From assembly GCA_003024985.2 (NCBI GenBank), contig PXIH01S0001338.1: a DNA stretch of 11,206 nucleotides; one strand, written 5' to 3'. Shown in pieces: positions 1 to 7,143 of the stretch (its first letter is position 1; each line of letters opens with the position of its first letter). The position numbers and the translations under genes are program-made. The notes below the pieces were generated by a model. The model did not search any database and was not told the origin of the DNA. It saw only the letters and a list, made by a program, of their open reading frames with translations. Source of the stretch: Euperipatoides rowelli (Eukaryota > Onychophora > Udeonychophora > Euonychophora > Peripatopsidae).

Positions 1-272
1 CAAAATTTTTATTTAATTAGAAGCTGGATTAATAGTTTTATGCTTTAAAAATGACTACCCTGTTATGTATTGTCATTACCATGGTCACTTCAAAATTTAA
101 ATTTCCTTTAAATAAACATTTATGTTTCACGATTTCTGCTAGCATTTTTTTTTAGAATGATATGGTTTAGTACAATACATTAGCGACAAAAAATCAAAGA
201 AAATGAACAAAAAAAATTTCCAAAAAAATTATGTAAAATTTTCCCTTTATCAGAGAATGACTCATATACAGC

Positions 273-297
273 ATATACAGTATAATGTACTGTATAT
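273..297. repeat. 10-bp perfect hairpin
   Basis: ATATACAGTA at 273-282 is exactly reverse-complementary to TACTGTATAT at 288-297, with a 5-nt spacer. It lies immediately left of the inferred end of the hAT-like element at 299. Both arms contain the TACWGTA word that recurs throughout the window. The pairing is seen directly; no function is assigned. Confidence 0.7.
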
Positions 298-440
298 TCA
301 GACTTACCATACATTCTGATTTGACCGGAATTGTCCCGGTTTGAAGGACTGTCCCGACGGCCCGGCCAGTTTGTAATTTTGTCTCGATTTTTATAAAATA
401 ATAATCATGTTAAGTTAAATTTTTTTTTTTAAAGATTTAG

Positions 441-781
441 TAAGCTTAAATAAATAATTTATTTCTACCAAAGTTTTAAGAATTTCAATGAACAATCGTA
501 GTTATTCATAATGTAAATAGATGGGAGTAGTTCAAAGCAACATTCACATTGACTTTCCATTCTTTCTTGGACCACAGAGTAAAGACAGATTTGTTTTATT
601 GCCACACTCTGCGCAGGAAGTTGATAATTTCATTTTTTTAATTGATGTTTTAAAATGTCTGGACAAAAATGCAAATTTACTAGCGATTTACAGATAAAAT
701 TTACGTTTTTAAAAAAAGTAAAAAAGTTATTTCAAGTGAAATGTATGAATGGTTTCGTAAGGCTAAATAAATAATTTATTT
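441..781 (+). repeat. Pair of 24-bp direct repeats
   Basis: The 24-bp segments at 441-464 and 758-781 match at 22 of 24 positions and are 317 bp apart. Both start TAAG and end AAATAAATAATTTATTT. The second copy overlaps the 3' end of the transposase remnant and replaces the expected continuation of the zinc finger. This hints that a local duplication or recombination between the copies helped break the reading frame. The low complexity of the sequence leaves chance similarity possible. Confidence 0.55.
655..774 (+). pseudogene. BED-finger N-terminus of a hAT-type transposase (remnant)
   Basis: An ATG at 655 opens 39 codons that end with TAA at 772-774. The peptide begins MSGQKCKFTSDLQIKFTFLK and continues with a short lysine-rich stretch into VKCMNGF. 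From knowledge of the family, many animal hAT-derived proteins start with a basic K-C-x-F segment. They then have a D/E-L-Q-x-K-F/Y-x-F motif, a variable linker, and V-K/E-C-x-x-C, the first cysteine pair of a BED zinc finger. Here the first cysteine is present (residue 30), but the second cysteine two residues later is lost and the frame ends nine residues after the first. No catalytic domain follows. It lies inside the inferred hAT-like element, which supports the call. The similarity is judged by eye; a random match of this length is possible but less likely. It cannot encode an active transposase. Confidence 0.45.
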
Positions 782-864
782 ATTTATTTAAAATAAATAT
801 TACAGAACTATATTGACATCTTAAATTCCGGCTGCTTACGGGGATCCCATATCCCACTACGTGA

Positions 865-1155
865 GTTCAGAACGCTCCCCCAGACCACCTAGTTCAGAAA
901 AATAAAATATCACAGGACAACCTTGAGTTTAGACGTGATCAGATACATCATAAATTTAACTGTGATTGTTTCAGGTCTTTCCCTGAGTTCCTTCCTAAAA
1001 CCCGTTTCCAAACTACGGTGATTCAAACTAAGGGATTAAATAAATGTTCAAAACCGATCATTCGAACCTGTCATGCTAACAAATCACCCACTGTTTCCTT
1101 TATTAACTCTTATAATAGTTATCTTGAATTTTATTTATTTTCTTTGTCATTGTAA
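865..1155 (+). pseudogene. 96-codon open frame without ATG, possible LINE 3' coding end
   Basis: From 865, just after an in-frame TGA at 862-864, the frame stays open for 96 codons to TAA at 1153-1155. There is no in-frame ATG. In DNA this AT-rich a stop is expected every dozen or so codons, so this is unusually long. The local composition is also richer in C and G than its surroundings. The conceptual product contains proline, cysteine and aromatic residues, for example FPEFLPKTRFQ in the middle and LEFYLFSLSL at the end. I recognise no domain. About 65 bp downstream a (TAA)5 tract begins, as in LINEs whose 3' ends carry short microsatellite tails. A 5'-truncated LINE inserted in the hAT-like element would explain this, but a leftover of the hAT coding region or a gene fragment is equally possible. 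Confidence 0.3.
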
Positions 1156-1219
1156 TGTGATCCGTATCATTGGGCCAAGAATCCCAGTGTATATTTTCTT
1201 GTTTATTGTCAATAGTCAT

Positions 1220-1235
1220 TAATAATAATAATAAT
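1220..1235 (+). repeat. (TAA)5 microsatellite
   Basis: Five TAA units follow a gene-free stretch downstream of the stop at 1153-1155. It may be the 3' tail of a truncated non-LTR retrotransposon, though it is short enough to be an ordinary microsatellite. Confidence 0.8.
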
Positions 1236-1306
1236 AGTAATATCTCATTATCTAAGAAATGCTTCCGCATCTCTGATGTCCCCAGTTAAGTAGCCTACAA
1301 TTATTT

Positions 1307-1322
1307 TGTGTGTGTGTGTGTG
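1307..1322 (+). repeat. (TG)8 microsatellite
   Basis: Eight TG dinucleotides in a row. Confidence 0.9.
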
Positions 1323-1340
1323 TAGCTCCTATTATAATAT

Positions 1341-1358
1341 ATACAGTGTATACTGTAT
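1341..1358. repeat. 7-bp hairpin with TACTGTA core
   Basis: ATACAGT at 1341-1347 pairs with ACTGTAT at 1352-1358 across a 4-nt loop. It resembles the 273-297 hairpin near the other end of the hAT-like element, with the same arm core. Confidence 0.6.
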
Positions 1359-1461
1359 TTATTTTTGATAAGCTTTTTTTTTGTTTGATTCTCCCATGCT
1401 CCCCTTCCCCGAATAGGCCTTGGATGTCCTGGTTTGAAAAATAAAAAATATGGTAAGCTTA

Positions 1462-2085
1462 TTATAATTTTATAAAAAATACAATAATTCGTTATCAGAA
1501 TTTTAAATATGCAATTAAATTTTCTTCAAAACTTTTCCATTTACTGACCTACAAATAGTTGTTTTGTTTTTCAAAATTAAAATTTATATGTCATCCAGCC
1601 AAAGAAAACATTTAACCCTGTCATTAGAAAAGATGCTGTAAATTTTAAATAGGTTAAACAATAATGAAAGTGATGTGAAATTAACTACAGAATACGAAGT
1701 TGGAACTTTTACAATATTGGATATTTAAAAAAATAGCGCTAAGCTTTAGGGTTATATACTGTATCTAAGCTAAGCTCATCTATAGCACTCATTGTAATAT
1801 ACTGTAGCTAAACAAAGACCGATGGACATTTTTTCCTTGCTAAGTTTAGTGGGGTTTTTTTTTGTACATTTCTTTGTTCAAAAATTTGCTAATTTTTAAA
1901 AAAATTCTTAGCCTATACAACAATTCTGTATTTTTATTTAACTGAAAATTATTTAATAAAATTTTTTATTTTTTTTTTTTAAAAAAGTTTCACCCTAACA
2001 GGAGAAACAATCAATTTATTTAAAATTAAGAATTACAATCTTCTATCTGGGAATCGTATTTGAAGGACTTCAGTTTAATGAAATC
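1462..2085. other. AT-rich stretch without a recognisable feature
   Basis: No open frame of note is visible here. The stretch holds several T and A runs, including T-rich blocks near 1855-1863 and 1971-1980, and two TACTGTA words at 1757 and 1800. It is probably non-coding filler or old, unrecognisable repeat sequence. Confidence 0.6.
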
Positions 2086-2243
2086 TGATTGGCTCTTATG
2101 AAGTGCCTCTTAACCATCTTTAAGCCCCAGGATACAACAGCATATTTTCTTTACACTCGAGATTTAATGGTTTCTTCCTGTATAGAAAAATGCTGCCTTT
2201 CACCTGGGCCCAGAAAAAAAATGGAGAGCTACTGGTACCAACG

Positions 2244-2254
2244 GAAATCAAACC
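2244..2254 (-). promoter_or_regulatory. RNA polymerase III B box of the SINE
   Basis: GGTTTGATTTC on the minus strand matches the B-box consensus GGTTCGANTCC at 9 of 11 positions, both differences being C to T. It lies 43 bp downstream of the A-box-like sequence, within the spacing seen in tRNA genes with long variable arms. Confidence 0.55.
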
Positions 2255-2297
2255 TGACCTCAGGACTACGTCTTGAGATGCGGCATTCCTGCATGCT

Positions 2298-2310
2298 CCT
2301 GAATGGACCA
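2298..2310 (-). promoter_or_regulatory. RNA polymerase III A-box-like site of the SINE
   Basis: TGGTCCATTCAGG on the minus strand resembles the A-box consensus TRGYNNARNNGG, with a one-base length difference and imperfect R positions. It is convincing mainly because a B box follows at a sensible distance. Confidence 0.45.
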
Positions 2311-2588
2311 CCGCACCTCGACAATTGTTTGTTCTTATATAGTATAACGGACGGTTTTGTTCATTATATATTATTTATTAATTAGTACTTTCAAGTGTAT
2401 CAGGTTATTTCAAGGTTTAATTATTTTCTTAAGAGGGCATTTACGTGGAATTACATACGGAAATGTCATATTAACGTGACGTGGCAGGTTACTGATCTAA
2501 TTAACTCTTGAAACATTCAAATCGCTTTAACGTGCTAATTGATTAATTAATTATTCATTTTTGTAAATTTGTATGGACGCTCTTCTGC

Positions 2589-2622
2589 TATAAAAGGGGA
2601 GCGTGCACACAAATGATCACTT
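2589..2622 (+). promoter_or_regulatory. TATA box plus initiator-like site
   Basis: TATAAAAGGGG at 2589-2599 is a near-ideal TATA box. Exactly 30 bp after its first T lies the A at 2619 within TCACTT (2617-2622), five of six positions of the arthropod initiator TCAKTY. The spacing is what RNA polymerase II uses. Downstream come the two related hairpins and then, beyond an inserted transposon, an AATAAA signal. The context resembles the U3-R part of an LTR or the promoter of a short transcript. No gene product can be attached to it. Confidence 0.5.
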
Positions 2623-2633
2623 CGTTCGCATAT

Positions 2634-2723
2634 TAGAGGACAGACCCTCTAGCGAACAATTAATTGTAATATTATTTCTTTTATTAGTTTCCTGATTGTA
2701 AGCTAGAGGGCTGAACCCTCTAG
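2634..2723 (+). repeat. Two related hairpins below the promoter
   Basis: The first hairpin has arms TAGAGG (2634-2639) and CCTCTA (2646-2651). The second has arms CTAGAGGG (2703-2710) and CCCTCTAG (2716-2723) around a CTGAA loop. The two are also direct repeats of each other (AGAGG-loop-CCCTCTAG), about 70 bp apart. They start 15 bases after the predicted initiation site, so a transcript would carry both in its leader. The pairing is seen directly; a structural role in RNA is inference. Confidence 0.65.
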
Positions 2724-2724
2724 G

Positions 2725-2732
2725 CTCCAAGT
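2725..2732 (+). repeat. Left target site duplication of the 2733-4175 element
   Basis: CTCCAAGT occurs here and again at 4176-4183, each copy flush against one inverted terminal repeat. A preceding G is also shared, giving a 9-bp match. Confidence 0.8.
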
Positions 2733-2764
2733 TAACGGGCTAGAAAATATATAGAGTGGCAAAC

Positions 2765-2799
2765 CGACCGCCATATTTATCTCCAATTGAAAGCGGTCG
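2765..2799. repeat. 7-bp hairpin in the left arm of the element
   Basis: CGACCGC at 2765-2771 pairs with GCGGTCG at 2793-2799 over a 21-nt loop. This GC-rich structure is present only in the left arm, between the terminal and subterminal inverted motifs, so it is not part of the shared end sequence. Confidence 0.55.
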
Positions 2800-3704
2800 C
2801 CTTGACGAAGCCGGGCAACGGGCAATGTCACATGTTTTATTTATTTTGGGATCTTAATGTACATGCTCTTCCAGATACCTAGTTTTTTTTTTTTTTTACA
2901 ATAAATTAAGCAGAAGTTATACACGAAGTATTTACAGGTTAACAAGTAAGTTACTGTATGTAAATAAAATATTTTAAAGTTAAAAATAGGATATACAGTA
3001 TGAATAAAATAAGAAAAAGATTAGATGTTATAATATATAGCTTACAGCGTTTTAAAGGGAAATTGCTTTAGTTGCATGAACATTTCCAGGTTAATATTTT
3101 TAAGTACCGGTACTGTAGTTTGTTGTTGTCCAGCATATTTGTGTTTAAATTTTTTTTTTTTATATGTTGTATATAAATAGTAAGCTATATAAATCAATTT
3201 TTGTTTTCTATGTTTTTGATTTAAATAAACTGGAAAGAGCTTTAACATAATGTGTATGGCATTGGCTAATTGATACTTAAATTTACAGTATGTTGGCTAT
3301 AGATTTAGATTTTTATTTAGCCAGATCTTCAACAAGAGTCGGTCCATCAGGTCCATTTATTTGTTTATGATTGTATATTATTTTATTTCATAATCACACA
3401 CATCGAGGAATCTGGAAGGGGATTTACTTGAAGATCCTAATTCAAATAAACTAAACTATACGCCGAACAACAATAGACTATTTTGTAATAGCTTACTTTT
3501 TTTAGAAAAAAAATAATTAAAAGGAACAATGTCGAAGTTAATCAAACTACTGGTATTTTTCTTCTAGAGTTTAAAATACTGTCTTATTCATCATCATAAA
3601 AAAGTTAAATATAAAGGTTTGTGGGCGTGAACTGTTTATCAACAGCGGCATGCAGCTTGTAGACACATTGTCGGCCTAGACATTGGTGTATGTGTTTCAT
3701 TTTT

Positions 3705-3710
3705 AATAAA
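3705..3710 (+). terminator. AATAAA inside the inserted element
   Basis: AATAAA is followed within about 10 bases by a T/G-rich stretch (ttttggtttttc), as in a polyadenylation site. It lies inside the hAT-like element in more mixed sequence (3620-3700) that could be the tail of a lost gene. In DNA this AT-rich, AATAAA is frequent by chance. Confidence 0.2.
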
Positions 3711-4057
3711 GCTTTTGGTTTTTCAAAACCCTGCAATTCTCAATTTTAATTCTGTAAATTAGCTGATCCAGTGGGAAAATAATTATTAATTTAAGAACCG
3801 CTTACGGCTGGTAAGCAACAGTAAGTGACAGGTTTCTATCTTTAAAAAAAAATTTCAAATGAATACAAATAATAATATAAGATGTAAAATAAAACAAGTT
3901 ACGGTATGTTTTTTTTACTTAAAAATGATTTACCATAACTTTTTTTGTAATCTATTTAGACTATACTATTTGTGCTGCCAAAAAAAAATCTAATCTAAGT
4001 AAATTGCTGCACAAGATGATGGCATGTTGCTTCCACGTAAGGTATTTTCTCATTGTT

Positions 4058-4072
4058 TTGCCTGGCTTCGTC
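4058..4072 (-). repeat. Right subterminal inverted motif
   Basis: On the minus strand this reads GACGAAGCCAGGCAA and matches 2804-2818 on the plus strand at 14 of 15 positions. In hAT and P elements such subterminal motifs commonly bind transposase; that role here is inference. Confidence 0.65.
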
Positions 4073-4104
4073 GTGGCAACTATCTTTCTTGTGTGGACAG
4101 AAAA

Positions 4105-4125
4105 GGGCGCTAGTGGGCGCTAGTG
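4105..4125 (-). promoter_or_regulatory. Tandem CTCF-like GGGCGCTAGT motif
   Basis: GGGCGCTAGT is repeated head to tail at 4105-4114 and 4115-4124. On the minus strand, TAGCGCCCACTAG (4110-4122) is close to the core of the animal CTCF site TAGCGCCCCCTAG, differing at one position. It lies between the terminal and subterminal repeats of the right arm and has no counterpart in the left arm. Binding is not shown; the resemblance is by eye. Confidence 0.3.
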
Positions 4126-4175
4126 TCTATGCACAAAGTCGAGAATTGCTACTCTATATATTTTCTAGTTCGTTG

Positions 4176-4183
4176 CTCCAAGT
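4176..4183 (+). repeat. Right target site duplication of the 2733-4175 element
   Basis: CTCCAAGT is identical to 2725-2732 and directly follows the right inverted end. Confidence 0.8.
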
Positions 4184-4252
4184 CCCCTCAGCACAGTGTT
4201 AAACTGTTACTGTTAAGGAGGAGGATTTTTCGTTATTATGTAATAGCACCAG

Positions 4253-4258
4253 AATAAA
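4253..4258 (+). terminator. Candidate polyadenylation signal of the interrupted unit
   Basis: AATAAA is followed about 20 bases later by a GT-rich stretch (4274-4290, tgcctgtcagttttgtt) of the kind found downstream of cleavage sites. Taking away the inserted element and one TSD copy places it about 183 bases after the predicted start at 2619. That is compatible with an LTR R region or a very short transcript. It could also be chance in AT-rich DNA. Confidence 0.35.
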
Positions 4259-4313
4259 TAATTTTTTATTTTCTGCCTGTCAGTTTTGTTTCAAGCTACC
4301 TTTATTTTATCTG

Positions 4314-4341
4314 TAATGGTTCCGTGATAGCAGAACCATTA
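4314..4341. repeat. 9-bp hairpin
   Basis: TAATGGTTC at 4314-4322 pairs perfectly with GAACCATTA at 4333-4341 across a 10-nt loop. It lies 55 bases after the candidate polyadenylation signal. I considered the TGG here as a retroviral-type primer binding site but cannot match it to a tRNA 3' end. Confidence 0.65.
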
Positions 4342-5063
4342 ATTTTATACATGCTAGAATTAAAAAGTCAGTACCGTATATAACTTTTTTTTTTTTCAAA
4401 TTCCAGATATTTTTCTAATCCAAATGGATATGTCCTTCTAATATTCAGTTTAGAGGAATTTTACTGTATGTTTTTTTTTTTTCCAGTTTTGTTTTATTAG
4501 TAACACTATCAATGAAATATAGCAGTGTATTACAGAGAGTATGTATATATACAGTATATATTTATTAATTAAGTAGTCATAAGTAAATATATAAACATTG
4601 ATAATATAAACAAGTTAAATATTAGGTTAAGTTTGTTGTGGTTATTTGTGATATAATGATCTAATTATTTTAGCTTAATCCTATTGTCAGCTGACTTTTA
4701 AGAATTTTTGAGCTGTCAATTTGTTTTAACTTAAATACAGTGAATAACTCAGAAAATAGCTAATCTCAAATTTGTTTAAAATAAATAGCAAACATAATTT
4801 ATTAAACCTTGATACAGTATTATCATTTTATTACCTCTCTGAACATAAATTTGAAACAAGAAAATTCAGATTAATGAAAAATATATCCTCAACTTACCAT
4901 TTGAGGATTTAATTTTTATATCTTTCAATTAAAGAATGAATACACTCTTTAATTTGATCTTGATTTACTTAAAAGTAATTGCTAAAATATATCATTCAAA
5001 TTTAATCCTAATTTCTTAGCTTATATATAAAATATTTAGCACATAATTCAAACTAATAATAAC
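4342..5063. other. AT-rich stretch without a recognisable feature
   Basis: No open frame or known repeat is visible. The stretch contains two long T runs (about 4386-4395 and 4471-4482). It also has TACCGTA at 4372 and TACWGTA words at 4462, 4550 and 4813. Confidence 0.6.
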
Positions 5064-5216
5064 CACACCATTCATATTAATAAGCACACCAAACCATTAG
5101 TATTAATAGCACACCATTAGTATTAATAGCACACCACACAATTAGTACTAATAATAGCACCCCATTAGTATTAACAGACACACCACATGATTAATATATT
5201 AATATTAGTCACACCA
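5064..5216 (+). repeat. Imperfect minisatellite, CACACCA...ATTAGTATTAATAG units
   Basis: CACACCA recurs at 5064, 5085, 5110, 5130, 5179 and 5210, with a CACCCCA variant at 5158. Between the copies lies an ATTAGTATTAATAG-like segment. Unit length varies from about 20 to 31 bp through small insertions, and the copies are visibly diverged. It is a short tandem array, not a CRISPR: the units are adjacent and there are no unique spacers. Confidence 0.75.
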
Positions 5217-6646
5217 TACGGCTATAATTTCTCTATGTTTTTCTCTCCCCTAATTAGTTAGTTATAGCTTCTTAAGGGTGTGAGTTATTTGATGTTATTG
5301 CCTTAGTAGCCAATGTTTTCCAAAATGGCTACTCAATCCCATGTGGGTCTTACCCTAATTACCTCTTTGGATTGCTGATCAACTTGAGACCTGGTCCCTC
5401 AATTCTGGCTACCAAATTTATGTTTCAAAAGCCTCATCTTACTGCTATTGTTCTCCATTTCTAGTTGATACTCTATTATTAAAACCTGGTAAAATTTATG
5501 TGCTAGGTTCTGAATGAAGGGAGCATCCTGTAATTACACTGCTCCGAATAATTGTTACCAAATAACTCACTACACCTTGCTTAATTTAGTCTCCCCAAAC
5601 CTCCTTTACTGTTGTATTTCTATACCCAAAGGTCTAGTTAAAATGTTATACTTACAACCAAGCCAATATATCAATGCTTTTGTTTTTTAGAGCCCCGATT
5701 AATTTTTACAGTATGCGTTTAACTAATTTTTGAATAACAGAGCCTACCGTAATTAAGTTCATCATCTGTCAAGCAATTCCTTGGGAGTTTGTCCCTTTGC
5801 TTACTTATTAATTTAATCTTAAAATTTTCTTACTGCTTCCGTGACTTAGTTAATGTGTCATACTTAAAACCTAATTAACTCACTGATGCTTGTATCCGCC
5901 TACATTTGTATGCCAAGTTTCTTATGTTAGTATGATTATCTTTAATCTTCAGTCGTCATTTCACCTGGCCAAATTTCTTATAATTTTAAGTGCTAATCTA
6001 AGATTGGATAAAATTTCTTATTTTTTTGCCGTCCAATTTAATTATTAAGATTAATCCATGTTAAACCTCAGTATCATTCATTAACTTTTCCCATCTCATG
6101 CTACTCTTTTGTTCCACATTCGGGGATCTGACAATCTATTCTATTTCTACTTTACTATTCTCTGGTAGCCACTATTTTCCTATTTATTGCTCAATTAAAT
6201 ACGTACTATGATCTGAACCAAATATAAAAGAAATGCTCCTTGTATTTAGTAACCATGTTTGTCTGATGTAACTCACACATGCATCCACCAGGGAGAACCA
6301 TATTTCAATTGGGCAGAAATTCCTTGATTAGGCAACATTTATTATATTACAACCCTCAAATTAATATGGAAATAATAAAGATATTTGGATAGCCTAAGCA
6401 ATGCAAATCCTCAAAATAAAAGGATAAAAACCATACATAAAAACACAACAACTTTAGAGGATTGTTTGACGGTCTTGAAACTAAGGAAATGATAGGTAAT
6501 GGGAACATTTAATAAACAAGACAACATTGAAATCCAAGCAGTTACCTCAATGGCTGAAGGTGCGGTCTACTGTACATTAGTGTCATACATTATTTCTGCT
6601 TTAACATAAAAAATAAAAATTAGAAAGATATTAAAATCAATACTAA
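5217..6646. other. Gene-free stretch of more mixed composition
   Basis: The first kilobase has fewer homopolymer runs and more C/T-rich text on the plus strand than the rest of the window, so it looks older and more unique. All frames are broken by frequent stops. TACAGTA at 5707 and TACCGTA at 5745 are present. It may be intronic or intergenic; no feature is supported. Confidence 0.55.
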
Positions 6647-6853
6647 TCAAACATTAACTTTCAAAGCCTTCTCCTCTTCAGAAGTTATAGAGTCCAGCAG
6701 TTGTTGAATTGGAAAAGGAATTATCAAATTGGGATTTATTTTAAAATATTTATTTAGTGATTTTAAAGTACCGTACCGGTATATGGTATTATAAATGCTA
6801 TTTTCAACCCTGTCAGTTTTATTTGGCCAAAAACAAATGTATGTTTCATTCAT

Positions 6854-7135
6854 CCAAATGTATGTATAATAATGACATCACAGAGCTTCTTTTTATTTGT
6901 AAACTTTAGTATAAATCTTAGATTTTTCATACGTTGTTAAATGAAATAAGAAAATTTGATGAATTAAACATACCGTACATTTTTTTTGGCAAAATAAAAC
7001 AAAGTTGAAAAAGCGTTGACACTTCAATGTGTTTCCATTTATAAGAGCGAAGTTTTAAAGGCAACGTAAAAAAAGGCATAATCAAAAAGTTAAAATTATA
7101 AAGGTAAAACGTTTAAATCGGTGCAACATAATATA
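6854..7135. other. AT-rich stretch without a recognisable feature
   Basis: Nothing is seen here beyond one TACCGTA word at 6971 and a T run at about 6979-6986. It leads directly into the target duplication of the hAT MITE. Confidence 0.5.
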
Positions 7136-7143
7136 TTGTAGGT

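Larger units (their letters stand above)
299..1461 (+). mobile_element. Decayed hAT-like DNA transposon, internally deleted
   Basis: The left end reads CAGACTTACCATA (299-311). The right end, reverse-complemented, reads TAAGCTTACCATA (1449-1461). They share the 9 bp CTTACCATA. Both ends carry the same subterminal word in direct orientation, TGTCCCGGTTTGAA at 332-345 and TGTCCTGGTTTGAA at 1425-1438 (13 of 14 identical). The left end is a local GC-rich island rich in GTCCCG (about 320-372), as I recall for some BED-type hAT families. Inside it, 655-771 reads like a BED-finger transposase start. A convincing 8-bp target duplication is not seen: tgtatatt and ttataatt agree at only 4 of 8 positions. 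The exact ends and single-element status are therefore inferred, and the terminal CAGAC deviates from the usual YARNG hAT start. Confidence 0.48.
2090..2320 (-). mobile_element. tRNA-derived SINE, minus strand
   Basis: Read on the minus strand, the segment starting near 2318 has the layout of a tRNA gene. It has an A-box-like TGGTCCATTCAGG (2298-2310) and then TCTCAAGA, like a CAA anticodon loop (near 2272-2279). After that comes a stretch of variable-arm length and a B-box-like GGTTTGATTTC (2244-2254). The B box differs from GGTTCGANTCC only by C-to-T changes, as expected of CpG decay. The cloverleaf stems do not fold well, so this is not a functional tRNA gene. The tRNA-like head is followed by a non-tRNA body toward 2090 that I cannot match to a named family. 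The CAA loop and long variable region suggest a leucine tRNA ancestor. The body limits are approximate and no target duplication was identified. Confidence 0.55.
2733..4175. mobile_element. Non-autonomous hAT-like element with inverted ends and 8-bp TSD
   Basis: The outermost 30 bp are inverted copies: 2733-2762 and the reverse complement of 4146-4175 agree at 26 of 30 positions, and all four differences are transitions. The right terminus begins CAACGAACTAG and the left TAACGGGCTAG. Both fit the YARNG start reported for hAT elements. The perfect 8-bp duplication CTCCAAGT abuts both ends, the length hAT and P-type transposases produce, although its seventh base departs from the hAT preference nTnnnnAn. 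A second inverted motif of 15 bp (2804-2818 and 4058-4072, 14 of 15 identical, starting GACGAAGCC) lies subterminally. The arms between these blocks have diverged and differ in length (41 versus 73 bp). No transposase frame is present in the 1.4 kb. P-superfamily or another class with 8-9 bp duplications remains possible. Confidence 0.75.

Noticed and set aside
2120-2311. 63-codon minus-strand frame
   Set aside because: It is the sense strand of the SINE's tRNA-like head and body, which is explained by the polymerase III boxes and not by coding.
2236-2318. Functional tRNA-Leu gene
   Set aside because: The anticodon-like stem does not pair, the B box is mutated, and the similarity continues into a non-tRNA body, so it is a SINE head.
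2089-2385. 98-codon plus-strand frame with ATG
   Set aside because: It runs antisense through the SINE and out of it at the 3' side. The peptide has no recognisable domain, so it is a by-product of the SINE's higher GC content.
3042-3248. 68-codon minus-strand frame
   Set aside because: It is low-complexity and lysine/tyrosine-rich, as expected from AT-rich DNA, and it lies inside the non-autonomous element.
3324-3436. 9-bp inverted repeat GATCTTCAA / TTGAAGATC
   Set aside because: The arms are short and about 95 bp apart, with no target duplication or further similarity, so chance is sufficient.
2389-4295. TTTCAAG at 2389-2395 and 4289-4295 as the target duplication of a solo LTR
   Set aside because: The enclosed sequence starts TG but does not end in CA, a 7-bp AT-rich match is easily found by chance over such flanks, and no second LTR is in the window.
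4317-4333. Primer binding site (TGG...) after a possible LTR
   Set aside because: I cannot match the sequence after TGG to a tRNA 3' end, and the position is better described as one arm of the 9-bp hairpin.
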